This document shows, one piece after another, positions 1 to 9,185 of a DNA stretch of 64,000 nt (its first letter is position 1; every line of letters begins with the position of its first letter). The notes below the pieces were generated by a model. The model was not told where the DNA came from and ran no database searches. It was given only the letters and a program-made list of their open reading frames with translations. A program made the translations under genes and the position numbers. The stretch lies in the NCBI GenBank assembly GCA_003216725.1, contig QCIL01000001.1:1-64000 (forward strand). Reading direction: 5' to 3'. The stretch comes from Prochlorococcus sp. AG-402-L18 (GTDB lineage Bacteria; Cyanobacteriota; Cyanobacteriia; PCC-6307; Cyanobiaceae).

Positions 1-16
1 ATATGAATAATTAGTT

Positions 17-655
17 TTGGAAATCTTAGAAGCCTATCAAAGAAAAAAATTAGATGAAAGTAATGATGAATATTTTTATTCTGATCCCAAATTTGTATAC
101 CATTTGGATGCAAATTTCAGAAAATACCTAACATATATATATAAGAATCAAATAAATGACGATTCCACTGTTTTGGATTTAATGTCCAGTTGGGATAGTT
201 ATTTACCCAAAGAAAAAAGGTATAAAAAAATAATTGGACACGGATTAAATAAAGATGAGCTTGAGAGAAATACAATCTTTAATTCTTTTTGGATTCAAAA
301 TTTTAATCAAAATCAAGTTATCCCATTAGTTAATGAAAGTGTTGATTATTGCCTTATGGTAGCAGCATGGCAATATTTACAATATCCCGAGAATTTAACT
401 AATGAGATTTCAAGAATTCTTTCTCAGCAGGGGAAATTCATTATTTCTTTTTCTAACAGAGCTTTTTGGCATAAAGCCCCAAAAATATGGACTTCTTCAA
501 CAGAATCAGAGAGGATTGAATATGTAAGAAAAGTTTTAATTTCAAATGGATTTAGGGAGCCAAAAATAATCAAGAAATTTAATAATCAAAGTTTTAACTT
601 TCTACCATTTTTCCATTACGACCCTTTTTACTGTTTGATAGCAAACAAAGAATAA
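17..655 (+). CDS. SAM-dependent methyltransferase-like protein
   Basis: 212 aa ORF (TTG start); class-I methyltransferase-like layout (VLDLMSSWDSYLP; VDYCLMVAAWQYLQYPENLTNEISRILSQQGKFIISFSNR). Confidence 0.6.
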   Translation: MEILEAYQRKKLDESNDEYFYSDPKFVYHLDANFRKYLTYIYKNQINDDSTVLDLMSSWDSYLPKEKRYKKIIGHGLNKDELERNTIFNSFWIQNFNQNQVIPLVNESVDYCLMVAAWQYLQYPENLTNEISRILSQQGKFIISFSNRAFWHKAPKIWTSSTESERIEYVRKVLISNGFREPKIIKKFNNQSFNFLPFFHYDPFYCLIANKE

Positions 656-747
656 ATTAATATTTAAAAAATAATTTCTAGTATAAAAAGTAATTTAGTA
701 GCCTTACTTTTGAATTTTGTTTATTATTGGTTAGTTGAACAAATACA

Positions 748-993
748 ATGGGATCTAAAAGAGAAAAATATCCAGAGAAATGTCCATGGGATCTTGGGCC
801 TAATCAACATCTATCAAAAGAAGAAAACTGGACTTTAAGATTAGGTGAAGCATTAGTAAGTTTTAGTAAAAACAAACTTGATAACAATTACTTTCACGTA
901 ATAAGTAATGAAAATGAAGAGCAAATTCTTGCTTTCAGAGCCAGGCTTCTTTATCAAAAACTTCTGGATAAAGGTTTTAGATTAGTAGAGTAA
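748..993 (+). CDS. conserved hypothetical protein (picocyanobacterial)
   Basis: 81 aa ORF with ATG start; no recognised domain. Confidence 0.6.
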   Translation: MGSKREKYPEKCPWDLGPNQHLSKEENWTLRLGEALVSFSKNKLDNNYFHVISNENEEQILAFRARLLYQKLLDKGFRLVE

Positions 994-1002
994 TTTTATT
1001 AA

Positions 1003-1653
1003 TCAGCTTAAAGTGCTTATATCTTTAAAAGTAAACTCTTGTGTCTCCTCTTCTTGATTTTTATTTAAATATTTAATGGTTCTTTTTTTTAGAATCCAAA
1101 GCTCCTTATTATCAATATTTTCGAATATATCCTCATATTCCAATTTCAAGGAAGTTGCTTTAAGAGTATTTTCATCAAGTTGTTGACTTGTATATTTTTT
1201 ACTCAAGAATCCTTCTCCAGTATCAAAAAATTCTTCAACGTAGATTTCTATTATAGTTCCATGAATATGTCGATAAACCATATTAATACAATTATCTCTA
1301 ACTCTGTATTTATCTCCCTCATTTTTACCTGATACAATCATTTCTATTCCATTTTCTGATTTTTTTATTAAATTAAAACTGTTCTTTGAATGAATATCTT
1401 CAAAATTCCTTCTTACTCTATGTATAGTTACTTCGAATAATTGAGAGGATATACTTTTAACAATTTTTTCATTATCAATATTCTTAACTTGTGTTTTAAA
1501 ATCTTTTCCTATAACGAAATTTCCTGTGGAAATATCCTCATTAAGTGAAAACATACATTTACCTTTATAACCTCTAAAATTATTTTTCCAGGTATATCTT
1601 TTTTCATAAGCTGCTTGAAAAATCTCTTTGCAATTTAATTCTTTTAGAGACAT
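1003..1653 (-). CDS. DUF3386 family protein
   Basis: 216 aa; N-terminal AAYEKRYTWKNNFRGYKGKCMF pattern typical of DUF3386 proteins. Confidence 0.6.
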   Translation of the reverse strand: MSLKELNCKEIFQAAYEKRYTWKNNFRGYKGKCMFSLNEDISTGNFVIGKDFKTQVKNIDNEKIVKSISSQLFEVTIHRVRRNFEDIHSKNSFNLIKKSENGIEMIVSGKNEGDKYRVRDNCINMVYRHIHGTIIEIYVEEFFDTGEGFLSKKYTSQQLDENTLKATSLKLEYEDIFENIDNKELWILKKRTIKYLNKNQEEETQEFTFKDISTLS

Positions 1654-1683
1654 CGTTTCAAAATTGGTTACATAATAAATTTT

Positions 1684-1720
1684 ATAAAAAAAAAGCCTCT
1701 CTAGGTAGTTAGAGAGGCTT
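1684..1720 (-). terminator. Rho-independent terminator downstream of pcb
   Basis: Perfect 10-bp arms aagcctctct/agagaggctt around an 8-nt loop; on the minus strand followed by a run of T. Confidence 0.85.
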
Positions 1721-1737
1721 CTATTGATTTAAAGTTG

Positions 1738-2796
1738 CTAATTTTGAGTAATTTTTGTATTTTCTAAATTGTCAAAAGCTTGACCAATTTTCTTGAAGTC
1801 AAATCCCATTGCTCTTAAAGCATGCCATAAATGACCTTGCAAGAAAAAGAATCCCAAATAAAAATGAGTATTTGCAAGCCATGCTCTAGAACTATATACA
1901 CCAGAACCCAAATCTACAGTATCTGTAAAATAAGGTGCAAATTCAAATTGAAGTTTCAAAGGTTCCCCATATAGATCAATTGGATAAATCGTGGTATTGG
2001 AAGCACACCAGAAAGCCGCAACAAATGCCATATAAGAAACTCCCACTACTGAGTAGGATAAAATAGCTTCGGCGCCAAGAAGTCCTTTACCTTTGAATTC
2101 TGTATATTCTCCAAATTGCTTTGTACAAATATGGAAAACTCCACCAATAATTTCTAAAAAGGCTAAGAATGCATGACCACCCATAACGTCTTCAAGACTA
2201 TCTATTTTGAGAAAATCAAACTGATGATTCCAGATAGCCGCAATATCTAAATTGTAAATTACTTGCCTTGTTGAACCAATAGCAGGATCATAAATTCCAT
2301 GAATACGAGCCCATTCTACGAACATGATTGCCCCAAGACCCAAAAATATAAGATGATGGCCAAGAATAAAAGTTAATTTATCTGGATCATCCCATTCAAA
2401 ATCAAAACTCCTAGGTTTGCTATTTTCTGGATAATCTGCAAGATCCCCAGCAAATTTATTGGAATGTAATAAACCTCCAGCCCCTAAAACTGCAGAGAAT
2501 ATTAAATGCAAAGTACAAATTACAACGATTCCATATGTTTCCGTAATTACTCCGTTTTCCACTCCACCAATTCCTATACCGGCTAGATGCGGTAAAACAA
2601 TTAGTTTTTGAGCACCCATTGGAATACTGGCATCATATCGAGCTAATTCAAATAATCCAAAAGCACCTGCCCAGAACATCATTAGTCCTGCATGAGCAGC
2701 ATGAGCAGCTATGAATTTACCTGAACGGCCAACGACTCCAGAATTCCCTGCGTACCAGTCATAGGTGACATCAGATTTTCCGTAAGTTTGTAACAC
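1738..2796 (-). CDS. pcb: Chlorophyll a/b-binding light-harvesting protein, Pcb/IsiA (CP43-like) family
   Basis: 352 aa; six-TM CP43-like protein with AGNSGVVGRSGKFIAAHAAHAGLMMFWAGAFGLFE, GVFHICTKQFGEYTEFKGKGLLGAEAILSYS, RAWLANTHFYLGFFFLQGHLWHALRAMGFDF; GTG start. Confidence 0.95.
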   Translation of the reverse strand: MLQTYGKSDVTYDWYAGNSGVVGRSGKFIAAHAAHAGLMMFWAGAFGLFELARYDASIPMGAQKLIVLPHLAGIGIGGVENGVITETYGIVVICTLHLIFSAVLGAGGLLHSNKFAGDLADYPENSKPRSFDFEWDDPDKLTFILGHHLIFLGLGAIMFVEWARIHGIYDPAIGSTRQVIYNLDIAAIWNHQFDFLKIDSLEDVMGGHAFLAFLEIIGGVFHICTKQFGEYTEFKGKGLLGAEAILSYSVVGVSYMAFVAAFWCASNTTIYPIDLYGEPLKLQFEFAPYFTDTVDLGSGVYSSRAWLANTHFYLGFFFLQGHLWHALRAMGFDFKKIGQAFDNLENTKITQN

Positions 2797-2811
2797 TTGA
2801 TTTAAGTAAAC

Positions 2812-2831
2812 AGCAATATGAGCATATTGCT
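2812..2831. promoter_or_regulatory. 20-nt perfect dyad immediately upstream of the pcb start codon
   Basis: agcaatatg-ag-catattgct, 9-bp arms with 2-nt centre, 15 nt upstream of the GTG start. Confidence 0.45.
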
Positions 2832-2937
2832 TATCTAACTTCTTTTTACATGTTCTTTACAGGTTTTAATTGTTAAGTAAAAATAACATCCTGCAAAAGA
2901 ACATTTGTTACATTCCAAGAAAAAAATCTCGAAAAAT

Positions 2938-3462
2938 TTATGCCAATGAAGGAATTTCTCCTTTTAGCTGAGCAGCCCAATTCTCAAGGCGAGAGTCAGT
3001 CAAATCAGATTCACTATCTTCGTCGAGGGGTAATCCACAAAAACTTTCACCTATTACACTTTTCGACTCATCAAATGTATAAGATGATTTATCGACATAT
3101 CCAACCATTTCAGCACCGGCTTTCGTAAAGTAACTATGAAGTTCTTCCATAGCATCACAATAATTTTCAGTATAGGTGGATGAATCACCTAAGCCAAAAA
3201 TAGCTACTTTTTTCCCAGACAAACTCAGTTCGCCAATATCTTCGAGAATAGAATCCCATGCAGTTCCTGATCTTTCCTCATCTGCCCCAGTATTCCAAGT
3301 AGGAATACCACAAATAATTCCATCAAGTCCTTCAAATTCAGAAAGATCATCAACATCTGATACATCTTTGGGTGATTCAGCTGAACCAATAAAATTATGA
3401 AGACGATCAGCTACATCTTCGGTTTTTCCAGTTGTAGTTGCGTAATAAATTCCTACGGTCAT
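2938..3462 (-). CDS. isiB: Flavodoxin
   Basis: 174 aa; FMN-binding flavodoxin motifs (IYYATTTGKTEDVADRL, GIPTWNTGADEERSGTAWDS, GLGDSSTYTENYCDAMEELH). Confidence 0.95.
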   Translation of the reverse strand: MTVGIYYATTTGKTEDVADRLHNFIGSAESPKDVSDVDDLSEFEGLDGIICGIPTWNTGADEERSGTAWDSILEDIGELSLSGKKVAIFGLGDSSTYTENYCDAMEELHSYFTKAGAEMVGYVDKSSYTFDESKSVIGESFCGLPLDEDSESDLTDSRLENWAAQLKGEIPSLA

Positions 3463-3520
3463 AACTTCAAAATGTTTACCTTAAAATAATAAAATTAAAA
3501 ATAGCTAATTTAATTTCTTT

Positions 3521-3572
3521 AAAAACCTTTTCAAGTAAAAATTTATACAAGTTTACGTATGAAAAGGTTTTT
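3521..3572. promoter_or_regulatory. Long inverted repeat in the isiB/peroxiredoxin-like divergent intergenic region
   Basis: aaaaaccttttca / tgaaaaggttttt perfect 13-bp arms, with inner gtaaa/tttac pairing. Confidence 0.4.
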
Positions 3573-3602
3573 CATTGATTAGATTTATTAAAGCAACAAA
3601 TT

Positions 3603-4337
3603 ATGACTAGTAATTTTCAAAAAATATATCTTGATAAACTTATCGATGAATTCAATTATTCAAGTTACAAAAAATATAAATTAATTGCAATATTTGGCTT
3701 ATTAGGAGATTTTGATAGTTTTGAATATGCAATAAATCTAAGAAATTTTATCCAAAACGGACAAAATAAAGATGTAGATATATTTGCTATTGCTATAGGT
3801 AATGAGAGTGGTAAAAGGAAATTCTGTAAATTTACAGGTTTTCCAAGTAAAAACTTAAAAGTTGTTTCTGACAATAGCATTCATAATTCATTAAATGCTT
3901 CAAGAGGACTTGAACTAGGGCTTGGTGTTTGGTTTGATATGTTAATAATGCTATCAGGAATATATTCTCTAAAAACTTTAAAAGAGGTAATAAGAGGATA
4001 TACAGGGGATAGGAAGGCCAATCAGATTTTTTCTGATTTCGATGATATAAATCTTTTCAACTCTATTAAGTTTTCTGGAAGTTTGTTCAAAGATACATGT
4101 GGAGACGGTTATTTAAGACCATTTGAATTAGCAACTTTTAGATTAAAAAATATGATCGAAATAATCAAAAATTGGGATGACTATATTCTTAGCAGTAACT
4201 TTCTGCCTCAAAGAGGAGCAACATTCGTACTAAATAGTAAGAATCAAATCGTATATGAATATTTTTCAAACGAGATACTTGGATATTCCCCTAGAATGAA
4301 TAAACCTTTGGAATTTCTAATTGAGATATCTAAGTAA
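3603..4337 (+). CDS. AhpC/TSA-like (peroxiredoxin-like, PRXL2-type) protein
   Basis: 244 aa; thioredoxin-fold-like pattern with LFKDTCGDGYLRPFELATFRLKNM and QRGATFVLNSKNQIVYEYFSNEILGYSP. Confidence 0.5.
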   Translation: MTSNFQKIYLDKLIDEFNYSSYKKYKLIAIFGLLGDFDSFEYAINLRNFIQNGQNKDVDIFAIAIGNESGKRKFCKFTGFPSKNLKVVSDNSIHNSLNASRGLELGLGVWFDMLIMLSGIYSLKTLKEVIRGYTGDRKANQIFSDFDDINLFNSIKFSGSLFKDTCGDGYLRPFELATFRLKNMIEIIKNWDDYILSSNFLPQRGATFVLNSKNQIVYEYFSNEILGYSPRMNKPLEFLIEISK

Positions 4338-4603
4338 TGTTTTTTTTTAATATTGAATTTTTTGGCTATTTTGCGGCTTTCTTAACAACTGCTGCCTTTT
4401 TGCCGCAATTAATAAAAACAATAAAGACTAAAAAAGCAGATGATGTTTCATTGATTACTTTAATAATGTTTTTATGTGGATTATTATCTTGGATTATATA
4501 TGGATATCAAATCTCATCTATTCCAATTGTGACAGCTAATTTGATTACTTTTTTACTGAACTTATTGATATTAATTTCAAAATTATCTTTTTCTAAAAAA
4601 TAG
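4337..4603 (+). CDS. SemiSWEET/PQ-loop sugar transporter family protein
   Basis: 88 aa, three TM; GYFAAFLTTAAFLPQLIKTIKTKKADDVSLITLIMFLCGLLSWIIYGYQISSIPIVTANLI is a classic SemiSWEET signature. Confidence 0.85.
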   Translation: MFFFNIEFFGYFAAFLTTAAFLPQLIKTIKTKKADDVSLITLIMFLCGLLSWIIYGYQISSIPIVTANLITFLLNLLILISKLSFSKK

Positions 4604-4690
4604 AAAATCATTCTCGATTAATCTAAAAGTATTAATTAAATCCAATATTATTTAATTAATGCTTATTATTAAATAACTAAATAATAAATC

Positions 4691-4915
4691 TTGAAAACAT
4701 CAAAATGCTGGGTTTGGTTTAAGGGAAGTCTAAATGAAGGTGGGTTTTGGAAAGATGGCTTTACTTGTACTATTGATGAAAAACCAGGAATTTTAATTGA
4801 AAGTCCTGCTTATATTTCTTGCAGAGTACCAAATTGGCGCGTTTCTACTAAAGAACCTGATGACTTAAAGAAATGTCCCCTTATTCCTGAAGATGCAATT
4901 TGGAAAATAATTTAA
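4691..4915 (+). CDS. conserved hypothetical protein
   Basis: 74 aa ORF (TTG start); no domain recognised. Confidence 0.5.
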   Translation: MKTSKCWVWFKGSLNEGGFWKDGFTCTIDEKPGILIESPAYISCRVPNWRVSTKEPDDLKKCPLIPEDAIWKII

Positions 4916-5029
4916 ATTTTCCTTTCTAAAAAAATCTAATAATGACCTTATGGAGGTTAAGATTAATTCTTATAAAAACAAATTAATACTATTTACTCTC
5001 TTTTTATAAATATTGTACCTTTTTTAATT

Positions 5030-5902
5030 TTGGGTTTTTTTATAGGAAAAAGAAAACCAAAATTCTCAGAATCTATTGCAATACCTCTTATCAAATATGG
5101 TATTCCCCTCAGCGTGATGGGTTTATTATTAAAAGAAGGAATTGATCTTGATTTGATTAAAACTGCATTAATTGCCTTTTTATCAATAGGATTTTTAATG
5201 ACTTTAATAAACTTTTTGCCAATTCTAAAAAGTAAACTTCCAAACTACTCTTTACAATTAGCCGGTCTGATAGGTAACACATCGTTTCTTGGTATTCCAA
5301 TTGCAATAGCATTACTACCTACAAAAACTATTAATTTCACAATAGGATTTGATCTTGGGACAACTTTATTTGCTTGGATTTTTGGGCCATTTTTCCTTAG
5401 GCCAAAGAAACCACATAATGATAATTTTAATCCAAAGCAACTTTTTAATGTATTACTAAATAGTCCGGCCTCTAAAGGGATTATTGGTGTTTTAATTTTA
5501 TACATTTTAAAATTAGAAACTGTCATAGGAAATTATTTGTGGATCCCCGCAAGAATTGTATTAATGATTGCAATAGTTATTGTTGGAACACGATTAGGAA
5601 TAATAACAAATAAAAAAACAAAGATTTTTACATTGAACGAAGGAATAAAATATTCGATATTACTAAAACTAGTATTTTTACCAATAATTATATTTATTGT
5701 TAGCGTGATTTTTAATTTTGATCTTTATCAAACATCAGCTGTTGTACTTCAGGCAGGTACACCTACTGCAATATCAACGATATTAATGGCGGAGGCATAT
5801 AAAAAGAATCAAGAAATAGCAGCAAAAATTCTTTTTACAACAACATTATTTTCAATATTTACAATTCCTACCATCACTTTTTTAATTAATTTACCTAACT
5901 GA
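5030..5902 (+). CDS. AEC (auxin efflux carrier) family transporter, N-terminus uncertain
   Basis: 290 aa; IPLIKYGIPLSVMGLLLKEGIDLDL, LAGLIGNTSFLGIPIAIALLP, LQAGTPTAISTILMAEAY; AEC N-terminal helix continues in frame upstream of the TTG. Confidence 0.8.
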   Translation: MGFFIGKRKPKFSESIAIPLIKYGIPLSVMGLLLKEGIDLDLIKTALIAFLSIGFLMTLINFLPILKSKLPNYSLQLAGLIGNTSFLGIPIAIALLPTKTINFTIGFDLGTTLFAWIFGPFFLRPKKPHNDNFNPKQLFNVLLNSPASKGIIGVLILYILKLETVIGNYLWIPARIVLMIAIVIVGTRLGIITNKKTKIFTLNEGIKYSILLKLVFLPIIIFIVSVIFNFDLYQTSAVVLQAGTPTAISTILMAEAYKKNQEIAAKILFTTTLFSIFTIPTITFLINLPN

Positions 5903-6012
5903 ATCAAATATAATTTAGAATTATTTATACAAAATTTAGACTTTTATACATATTTTATTAATATTGTAAATAAAATGTCCCCATACTTACATAATATCTT
6001 AAGATTTATATT

Positions 6013-6264
6013 ATGAAGTCTGCAAATCCTAATAATGAATATATTCCCCTAGATCTTAAAATCTCTGTAAGAAGAGATACATTAAGACTGATATCTGAAA
6101 TGGCTCAAGATATGGGGATAAGTATCAATGAAGTCTTCAGCTTTTTAGCAGAGGACTCGGTTATTGATTTAGAGTTATTAGAAAATTTTGATGATATAAA
6201 AATACCTAATAAATGTAGCTTAAGTGATTTGAAAAATGAAATTCTTAAAAAGAGACTTTGTTAA
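6013..6264 (+). CDS. small conserved protein, possible ribbon-helix-helix-like
   Basis: 83 aa; LDLKISVRRDTLRLISEMAQDMGISINEVFSFLAED resembles RHH-like helix pairs. Confidence 0.45.
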   Translation: MKSANPNNEYIPLDLKISVRRDTLRLISEMAQDMGISINEVFSFLAEDSVIDLELLENFDDIKIPNKCSLSDLKNEILKKRLC

Positions 6265-8066
6265 AATTTTTCATTAGTTTTGTTTCTCCAGTTAGCTTCA
6301 TAACCATTATTTAACAAATTTATTGCCTTAAGTTTTAAGTCATTTTTTTTAATTCTCCATAAATTATAAATACCATATTCTCCTAATTTCTGATGATTTA
6401 TATTTGACCAATGGTCTTCTTTTGATGAATATTTATCAATGACAATCAATAATGATTCATATTCATAATTTGGTTTATCTTGATAATTAGTTCTTCTATC
6501 AAACTGTAATCTATCGTATAAATTAATTAATCCCGCTTTATCAGCTAATTCATAAAAAACTATCTGTTTAGAATAAAAATGTAAAGACGGTTTTCTTATT
6601 CCAATCATCGCTAATGTTTCTCCCCCTTTTCTGACATTTAAGATTTTTTTGGAGATATTCCTTAAGGGTAATTGTCTTGAAGTATCGCCTAAATTTCTTA
6701 TTAAGGGCATTAAAAGGAAATTTCCAATTAAAAATAATATTTGAAGATAGAAAAGACTTTTTTGAAACCTTAATATATAAAAACCAAATGAAGTAACAGC
6801 GAAAATAACAAAAAATATTCTTGCTTTTATAATAATTCCTGAACTTATTAGTGTTGAAGAGAGATAAGGCATCTCAGGATCTTTTATTAAATTCAGCCAA
6901 AAATTTGATAAAAAAAACGCCAACGAAATTCCAAATAATATTAAAAAATTAAAAAATAACAAAAATGAAAAGACTTTATTTTGTTTTTTCAATTTTTCAT
7001 AACTAGTACTTATAAGAATCGCTGCAGCAGGTACTGCAGGTAGCCAATAACTAGGGAGTTTGGTGGCAGAAATACTAAAGAAAATCAAGACCGATCCTAG
7101 CCAACATAAAGAATAAATCAAAAGACTTTCAGAAGTCTCACAATCTTTTTTAAATTTGGATACCAACTCCTTAAAAGCTGCAATTATTCCATGAAACAAA
7201 AAAGGAGTAAACGGTAATGAAGCAATGATCATAATATTAAAGAAAAACCATATAGGTTCTGAATGATTATTTACAACAGATGTATATCTTTGAAAATTAT
7301 GGTAATTAAAAAAACTATCCCAAAAGGGTCTACCTATTTTTAATAATTCTAAAAAGTACCATGGGAAACTTATAAAAAAGACGGTAAGCAATCCTGATTT
7401 AGGATGTAACCTTGCAAGTAGTTCTTTCCAATTCTTTTGGCTCAATAAAAAAAAGACAATCGTAAGAGTTGCTAAAATAAAAGCAACCGGACCCTTTGTT
7501 AAAATTGCAAGGCCTAAGAATATCCAAGGAGTAAAGCATTTATGGTCTTTATCAGATGCCATTCTTCTCCAAAACAGGAGTAAGCTTATCCCTAAAGTGC
7601 CGCATAATAGAGCATCACTTACTGCAGCCCTACTCCATATGATTATTAGTGGAGATAGAGCGAAAGCTAAAGATCCTATTAAGGGCGTAAATATTTCTTT
7701 TTCTCTTTTTTGTGGCCAACAATATATAGTATCACCAATGGTTAGCATCAATAATAATGATGCCAATGCGGAAGGTAGTCTGGCAGAAATTGTACCAAAA
7801 CTATCCCATAAATTGTTTTTAGGAAGAGAATAGAAAAAGCCCATTAACCAATAGATGAGCGGTGGTTTATCCAAGCGTAAAATTCCATTTACTTTTGGAG
7901 TTAACCAATCCCCTGATTCACTCATGGCTCTTCCTGCTGAAGCAAAAAGGGGAGGCGTTTCATCTATTAATCCTGTAGAGCCTAAACCCCAAAAGAAGAT
8001 AAATAATCCGAAGTTTAAAACAATGAAAAAAACTAGTATCCTTTTATTTGTTTTAAAAAGTATCAT
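6261..8066 (-). CDS. Glycosyltransferase family 39 (ArnT/PMT-like) membrane protein
   Basis: 601 aa polytopic; GLIDETPPLFASAGRAMSESGDWLTPKVNGILRLDKPPLIYWLMG is the ArnT/GT39 N-terminal signature. Confidence 0.9.
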   Translation of the reverse strand: MILFKTNKRILVFFIVLNFGLFIFFWGLGSTGLIDETPPLFASAGRAMSESGDWLTPKVNGILRLDKPPLIYWLMGFFYSLPKNNLWDSFGTISARLPSALASLLLMLTIGDTIYCWPQKREKEIFTPLIGSLAFALSPLIIIWSRAAVSDALLCGTLGISLLLFWRRMASDKDHKCFTPWIFLGLAILTKGPVAFILATLTIVFFLLSQKNWKELLARLHPKSGLLTVFFISFPWYFLELLKIGRPFWDSFFNYHNFQRYTSVVNNHSEPIWFFFNIMIIASLPFTPFLFHGIIAAFKELVSKFKKDCETSESLLIYSLCWLGSVLIFFSISATKLPSYWLPAVPAAAILISTSYEKLKKQNKVFSFLLFFNFLILFGISLAFFLSNFWLNLIKDPEMPYLSSTLISSGIIIKARIFFVIFAVTSFGFYILRFQKSLFYLQILFLIGNFLLMPLIRNLGDTSRQLPLRNISKKILNVRKGGETLAMIGIRKPSLHFYSKQIVFYELADKAGLINLYDRLQFDRRTNYQDKPNYEYESLLIVIDKYSSKEDHWSNINHQKLGEYGIYNLWRIKKNDLKLKAINLLNNGYEANWRNKTNEKF

Positions 8067-9158
8067 TTAGGGAGTTTTTCGGATTTTATATTCCTTAACA
8101 ACTGTTTTAAGCCAGCTAAGAACTTTGCTAGCAAATATAATTGAAGAGGCATTATTTTCAACCCATTTTCTACAATTCTTACGATCAATTTCATTAATAA
8201 TCTTTAAATAATCAAGAAGACCATCCTTATCATCAGGTTTCACAAGATAACCAGTTTCACCATGTTTAATAATTTCGCTTGGTCCTCCTCTTTTATAAGC
8301 TAAAACAGGTACTCCACAAGCAAGTGCTTCGACTATCACGTTTCCATATGCTTCTTTCCATTTTGGAGTGTTTATCAAGACTCTACATTTACCAAGCTCA
8401 TCCTGTAACTTATCTGTTTTTAAAAAGCCTCTCCAATCTATAATTCCTGGAGAAAATAATTTTTCTATTTTAGCTGCATAAGATTTATCTTCAATAATCC
8501 CCCATACATTAAGTTTCTCTCCAAGTTTATTAGCCACATAAGCAGCATCCTCCAAACCCTTTTCAGGGGCAACTCTACCAACCCAACCTAATGGACCGTT
8601 ATGGCAGTCTTGGAATTTATAATTTTCAATATTAAATCCATTCCCTATGACTATTGGTTTTTTAATAAAAGAATAATCATTAGCTTGTATCTTTGTATGA
8701 AACGCAAAATTTAGAGGATATTTGGAGTAAACTTTTGAAATTAAATTATAAATAATTGAGCTTTCAGAGCTCATACTTATAATATGGGCAATTGGGATGT
8801 CTAAATTCAATGTCATCCAAATTGGTAGCCAATCATATGAAAAATTAAGCAATATATCAGCCTTTTTGCCCAAATCTATTGCTTTTTCTAACATCCCTGA
8901 AAGAAGTGAATTATCTGGAATATATATTGGTGAATAGTAATCTTGATGTTGCCAACTTATTTGTTCTTCGCCTTCAATAAAATGTAACTTTGCTTTATTT
9001 GAAGTCTCTATCAATTCAGATTTTTTTGGAGCTACTACTTCAACTGAATGACCTTGAGCCACTAAACCTGAAACTAAAGAATTTAAAGTAAGTTCAACTC
9101 CTCCACCTCTACCGCTACTCAAAAAACCTATTGGAGTACTAATTAAAACTATATTCAT
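8067..9158 (-). CDS. Glycosyltransferase family 4 (GT-B)
   Basis: 363 aa; GRGGGVELTLNSL, GWVGRVAPEKGLEDA, WKEAYGNVIVEALACGVPVLAYKRGGPSEII. Confidence 0.9.
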   Translation of the reverse strand: MNIVLISTPIGFLSSGRGGGVELTLNSLVSGLVAQGHSVEVVAPKKSELIETSNKAKLHFIEGEEQISWQHQDYYSPIYIPDNSLLSGMLEKAIDLGKKADILLNFSYDWLPIWMTLNLDIPIAHIISMSSESSIIYNLISKVYSKYPLNFAFHTKIQANDYSFIKKPIVIGNGFNIENYKFQDCHNGPLGWVGRVAPEKGLEDAAYVANKLGEKLNVWGIIEDKSYAAKIEKLFSPGIIDWRGFLKTDKLQDELGKCRVLINTPKWKEAYGNVIVEALACGVPVLAYKRGGPSEIIKHGETGYLVKPDDKDGLLDYLKIINEIDRKNCRKWVENNASSIIFASKVLSWLKTVVKEYKIRKTP

Positions 9159-9185
9159 TTAGTAATACAATTATCTCTAAACATT

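Noticed and set aside
2940-3400. Plus-strand ORFs 2940-3128 and 3176-3400
   Set aside because: Antisense shadows of the flavodoxin gene; no protein-like features
3665-3880. Minus-strand ORF
   Set aside because: Shadow of the peroxiredoxin-like CDS
7597-8070. Plus-strand ORFs antisense to the GT39 gene
   Set aside because: Opposite strand has strong family motifs; these are chance open frames
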